The translations under genes and the position numbers were made by a program. DNA of 8,192 nucleotides from Flavobacteriaceae bacterium UBA2000. Its GTDB lineage: Bacteria > Bacteroidota > Bacteroidia > Flavobacteriales > Flavobacteriaceae. The DNA lies in contig DDCS01000159.1 of the NCBI GenBank assembly GCA_002335345.1, positions 1 to 8,192 of the forward strand, given 5' to 3'. The notes beneath the pieces were generated by a model that worked only from the letters and a program-made list of their open reading frames with translations, was not told the origin of the DNA and ran no database searches. Below, piece after piece: positions 6,918-8,192 of this stretch (positions are counted from its first letter, which is position 1; each line of letters begins with the position of its first letter).

Positions 6918-7298
6918 ATGCCCAAAACGTCGAGCGCCTATCTTTCATTCATCGGGTTAAGTCTGGTAATTTTTGCAGCTCATGTCCTGGCACGCAGTCT
7001 ATGGCACATGGAGTTTTGGTCTTCGATCATGCTTCAGTCTTATGGAGTAAATGTGGGATTAGGCCTCATCCTAATCGCGTTGGCTCATCGCTTGCTGCGG
7101 GGTCATTCAACTTATGTTGGCTGGGTCTTTGTTGCGCTCAGTGGCCTTAAATTTATTTTGTTTTTTGCGCTTATTTGGCCAGACATTAAGCAAGATGGCG
7201 CCACCTCTTCTGCTGAGTTTTCCTCCTTTTTTGTTCCCTATTTGGGGTGTCTCTTGTTTGAATTGAGGTTTTTATCCAAACGCCTTAACGCTCTGTAA
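6918..7298 (+). CDS. Four-helix membrane protein in the AtpI position (DUF6168-like)
   Basis: A 126-residue protein with four predicted transmembrane helices (about 8-27, 42-60, 66-88 and 103-118). A short polar loop with several Ser and charged residues (about 89-101) lies between helices 3 and 4. The C terminus, FFVPYLGCLLFELRFLSKRL (104-123), resembles the flavobacterial DUF6168 family as I recall it. Its place between atpZ and atpB is where ATP synthase protein I is found in other bacteria, and it has the same number of helices. A role in F0 assembly is therefore a reasonable inference, but I see no sequence signature that proves homology to AtpI. The ATG at 6918 is preceded by 23 noncoding bases with no Shine-Dalgarno sequence. 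Translation is certain to be membrane-bound; function is open. Confidence 0.7.
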   Translation: MPKTSSAYLSFIGLSLVIFAAHVLARSLWHMEFWSSIMLQSYGVNVGLGLILIALAHRLLRGHSTYVGWVFVALSGLKFILFFALIWPDIKQDGATSSAEFSSFFVPYLGCLLFELRFLSKRLNAL

Positions 7299-7363
7299 TT
7301 TAGCCTGATTTTACAAGAGGCAAAAAAACCCTGCTTTTCCTTTTAGATTCTAATCAATAGTGG

Positions 7364-7371
7364 TATTTTTG
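7364..7371 (+). promoter_or_regulatory. TAnnTTTG -7 element upstream of atpB
   Basis: TATTTTTG matches the Bacteroidota -7 element exactly. It lies 38 bases before the atpB ATG in a 111-base gap (7299-7409), which is longer than the other gaps in this gene block. No TTG stands 17-23 bases upstream; the nearest candidate is a degenerate TTA at 7343-7345. It suggests that atpB and the structural genes can be transcribed independently of atpZ. Confidence 0.5.
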
Positions 7372-7409
7372 CCGCGATTTTTATTAAGAGTTTATCAACA
7401 TAACGACGG

Positions 7410-8192
7410 ATGCAAAAAAATCATTTAACCGCACTATTTTTCACTGTTTTTGTGTGTTTTGGCGCCTTTAATGTATGGGCCTCAGACCCCAAAGAGAAAG
7501 CAGATACCCCAGACGATCGAAAGAGCGAAGTAAGTGCTTATGTCAAGCACCACAACCTTGACACGCATGATTTTGGATTATTTTCATACACCGATGATCA
7601 AGGACATCATCACGCTGTAGGATTTCCATTGCCGGTTATTTTGTGGTCTGAGGGTTTGCACGTGTTTTCGTCAAGCGCACTTCATCACGGAGAGGAAGTT
7701 GTCGCTTCAGGGGATAAATTCTTTAAACTAGACGCGCATACTTATAAGATATATGAGACGGATGCAGAGGGGACTTTTTCCTATGACGATAAGCACCATG
7801 TAACCAATGTTGCGCCTTTGGATTTTTCAATTACCAAAAGCGTTTTTATGATTATGGTGGTGAGCGTGTTGTTATTTTGGATCTTCACTTCTTTGGCCAA
7901 GTCTTATGCGCAAAACCGCAGTATACCCAAAGGTGTTGGTCGATTTTTCGAGCCGATTGTATTGTACATCCGTGACGATATAGCGATTCCTAATATTGGT
8001 GAGGAGAAATACCAAAAGTACATGCCTTACTTATTGACCGTTTTCTTCTTTATTTGGTTTTTGAACCTGTTTGGTTTGACCCCGCTAGGGATCAATGTAA
8101 CAGGGAACATTGCCGTAACGACCGCACTGGCCATCATCACCTTTTTGTTGACCAACCTTACAGGAACTAAAGATTATTGGAAGCATATTTTT
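7410..8192 (+). CDS. atpB: F0F1 ATP synthase subunit a, 5' part
   Basis: The first 261 residues of subunit a of the F-type ATP synthase; the frame stays open to the right edge. Subunit a forms the ion half-channels of F0 in the inner membrane. A signal peptide is evident, with likely cleavage after VWA (residue 24). A polar periplasmic domain of about 110 residues follows, containing 12 His between residues 47 and 130, including a HHH run at 66-68. A first membrane helix runs at about 141-163. SIPKGVGRFFEPIVLYIRDD (171-190) and YMPYLLTVFFFIWFLNLFGL (204-223) are conserved family blocks, and NVTGNIAVT (229-237) is typical of Bacteroidota. The essential Arg of the ion channel (R210 in E. coli) lies beyond the window. 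Bacteroidota AtpB proteins are usually about 350-390 residues, so roughly two thirds is seen. Subunits c and b are expected next. Confidence 0.94.
   Translation, partial: MQKNHLTALFFTVFVCFGAFNVWASDPKEKADTPDDRKSEVSAYVKHHNLDTHDFGLFSYTDDQGHHHAVGFPLPVILWSEGLHVFSSSALHHGEEVVASGDKFFKLDAHTYKIYETDAEGTFSYDDKHHVTNVAPLDFSITKSVFMIMVVSVLLFWIFTSLAKSYAQNRSIPKGVGRFFEPIVLYIRDDIAIPNIGEEKYQKYMPYLLTVFFFIWFLNLFGLTPLGINVTGNIAVTTALAIITFLLTNLTGTKDYWKHIF

Noticed and set aside
6833..7150. A 105-codon plus-strand frame spanning the end of atpZ and the start of the AtpI-position gene
   Set aside because: It overlaps two better-supported membrane protein genes in another frame, and its Cys-, His- and Ser-rich translation has no domain or membrane pattern.
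7315..7345. Possible hairpin GG(C)AAAA with TTTTCC and a following TTTT after the AtpI-position gene
   Set aside because: The stem is only six pairs, mostly A-T, with a bulge and a loop of about nine bases; too weak to call a terminator.
1..8192. Search by eye for defence systems, transposases, CRISPR repeats, tRNA genes or attachment sites
   Set aside because: All long coding regions are explained by conserved flavobacterial chromosomal families, with no terminal inverted repeats, spaced repeats or composition shift.

Overview
The window looks like a chromosomal segment from a member of the Bacteroidota, most likely Flavobacteriaceae. The evidence is a SprE/PorW lipoprotein of the type IX secretion and gliding system, DUF6427, DUF4254 and DUF6168-type proteins typical of flavobacteria, a long AtpB with a His-rich periplasmic extension, several TAnnTTTG promoter elements of the Bacteroidota sigma factor, and no clear Shine-Dalgarno sequences. 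Base composition looks even across the window. I see no transposase, phage, CRISPR array, tRNA or rRNA.

Layout. Bases 1-659 hold the 3' part of a polytopic membrane protein (DUF6427), open at the left edge. A promoter-like site at 636-669 precedes a DUF4254 gene (686-1294), followed 3 bases later by a family 9 glycosyltransferase related to ADP-heptose:LPS heptosyltransferases (1298-2377). These two look like one transcription unit for surface glycan work. Running the other way is a ferredoxin-NADP reductase with a fused C-terminal 2Fe-2S domain (3420-2374); its stop codon overlaps the glycosyltransferase stop. Bases 3421-3597 are a divergent promoter region.

The right half runs in one direction: sprE/porW (3598-6156), a bactofilin (6168-6629), a possible attenuator at the bactofilin stop, atpZ (6679-6894), a four-helix membrane protein in the position of AtpI (6918-7298), a TAnnTTTG promoter element, and atpB (from 7410 past the right edge). 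The block joins an envelope lipoprotein of a proton-driven secretion and gliding machine, a cytoskeletal polymer protein, and the start of the F-type ATP synthase operon.

Nothing here requires a new defence or mobile system. The points most worth a second look are the sprE-bactofilin-ATP synthase linkage, the unexplained AtpI-position protein, the His-rich AtpB domain, the DUF4254-glycosyltransferase pair and several small regulatory structures between genes.
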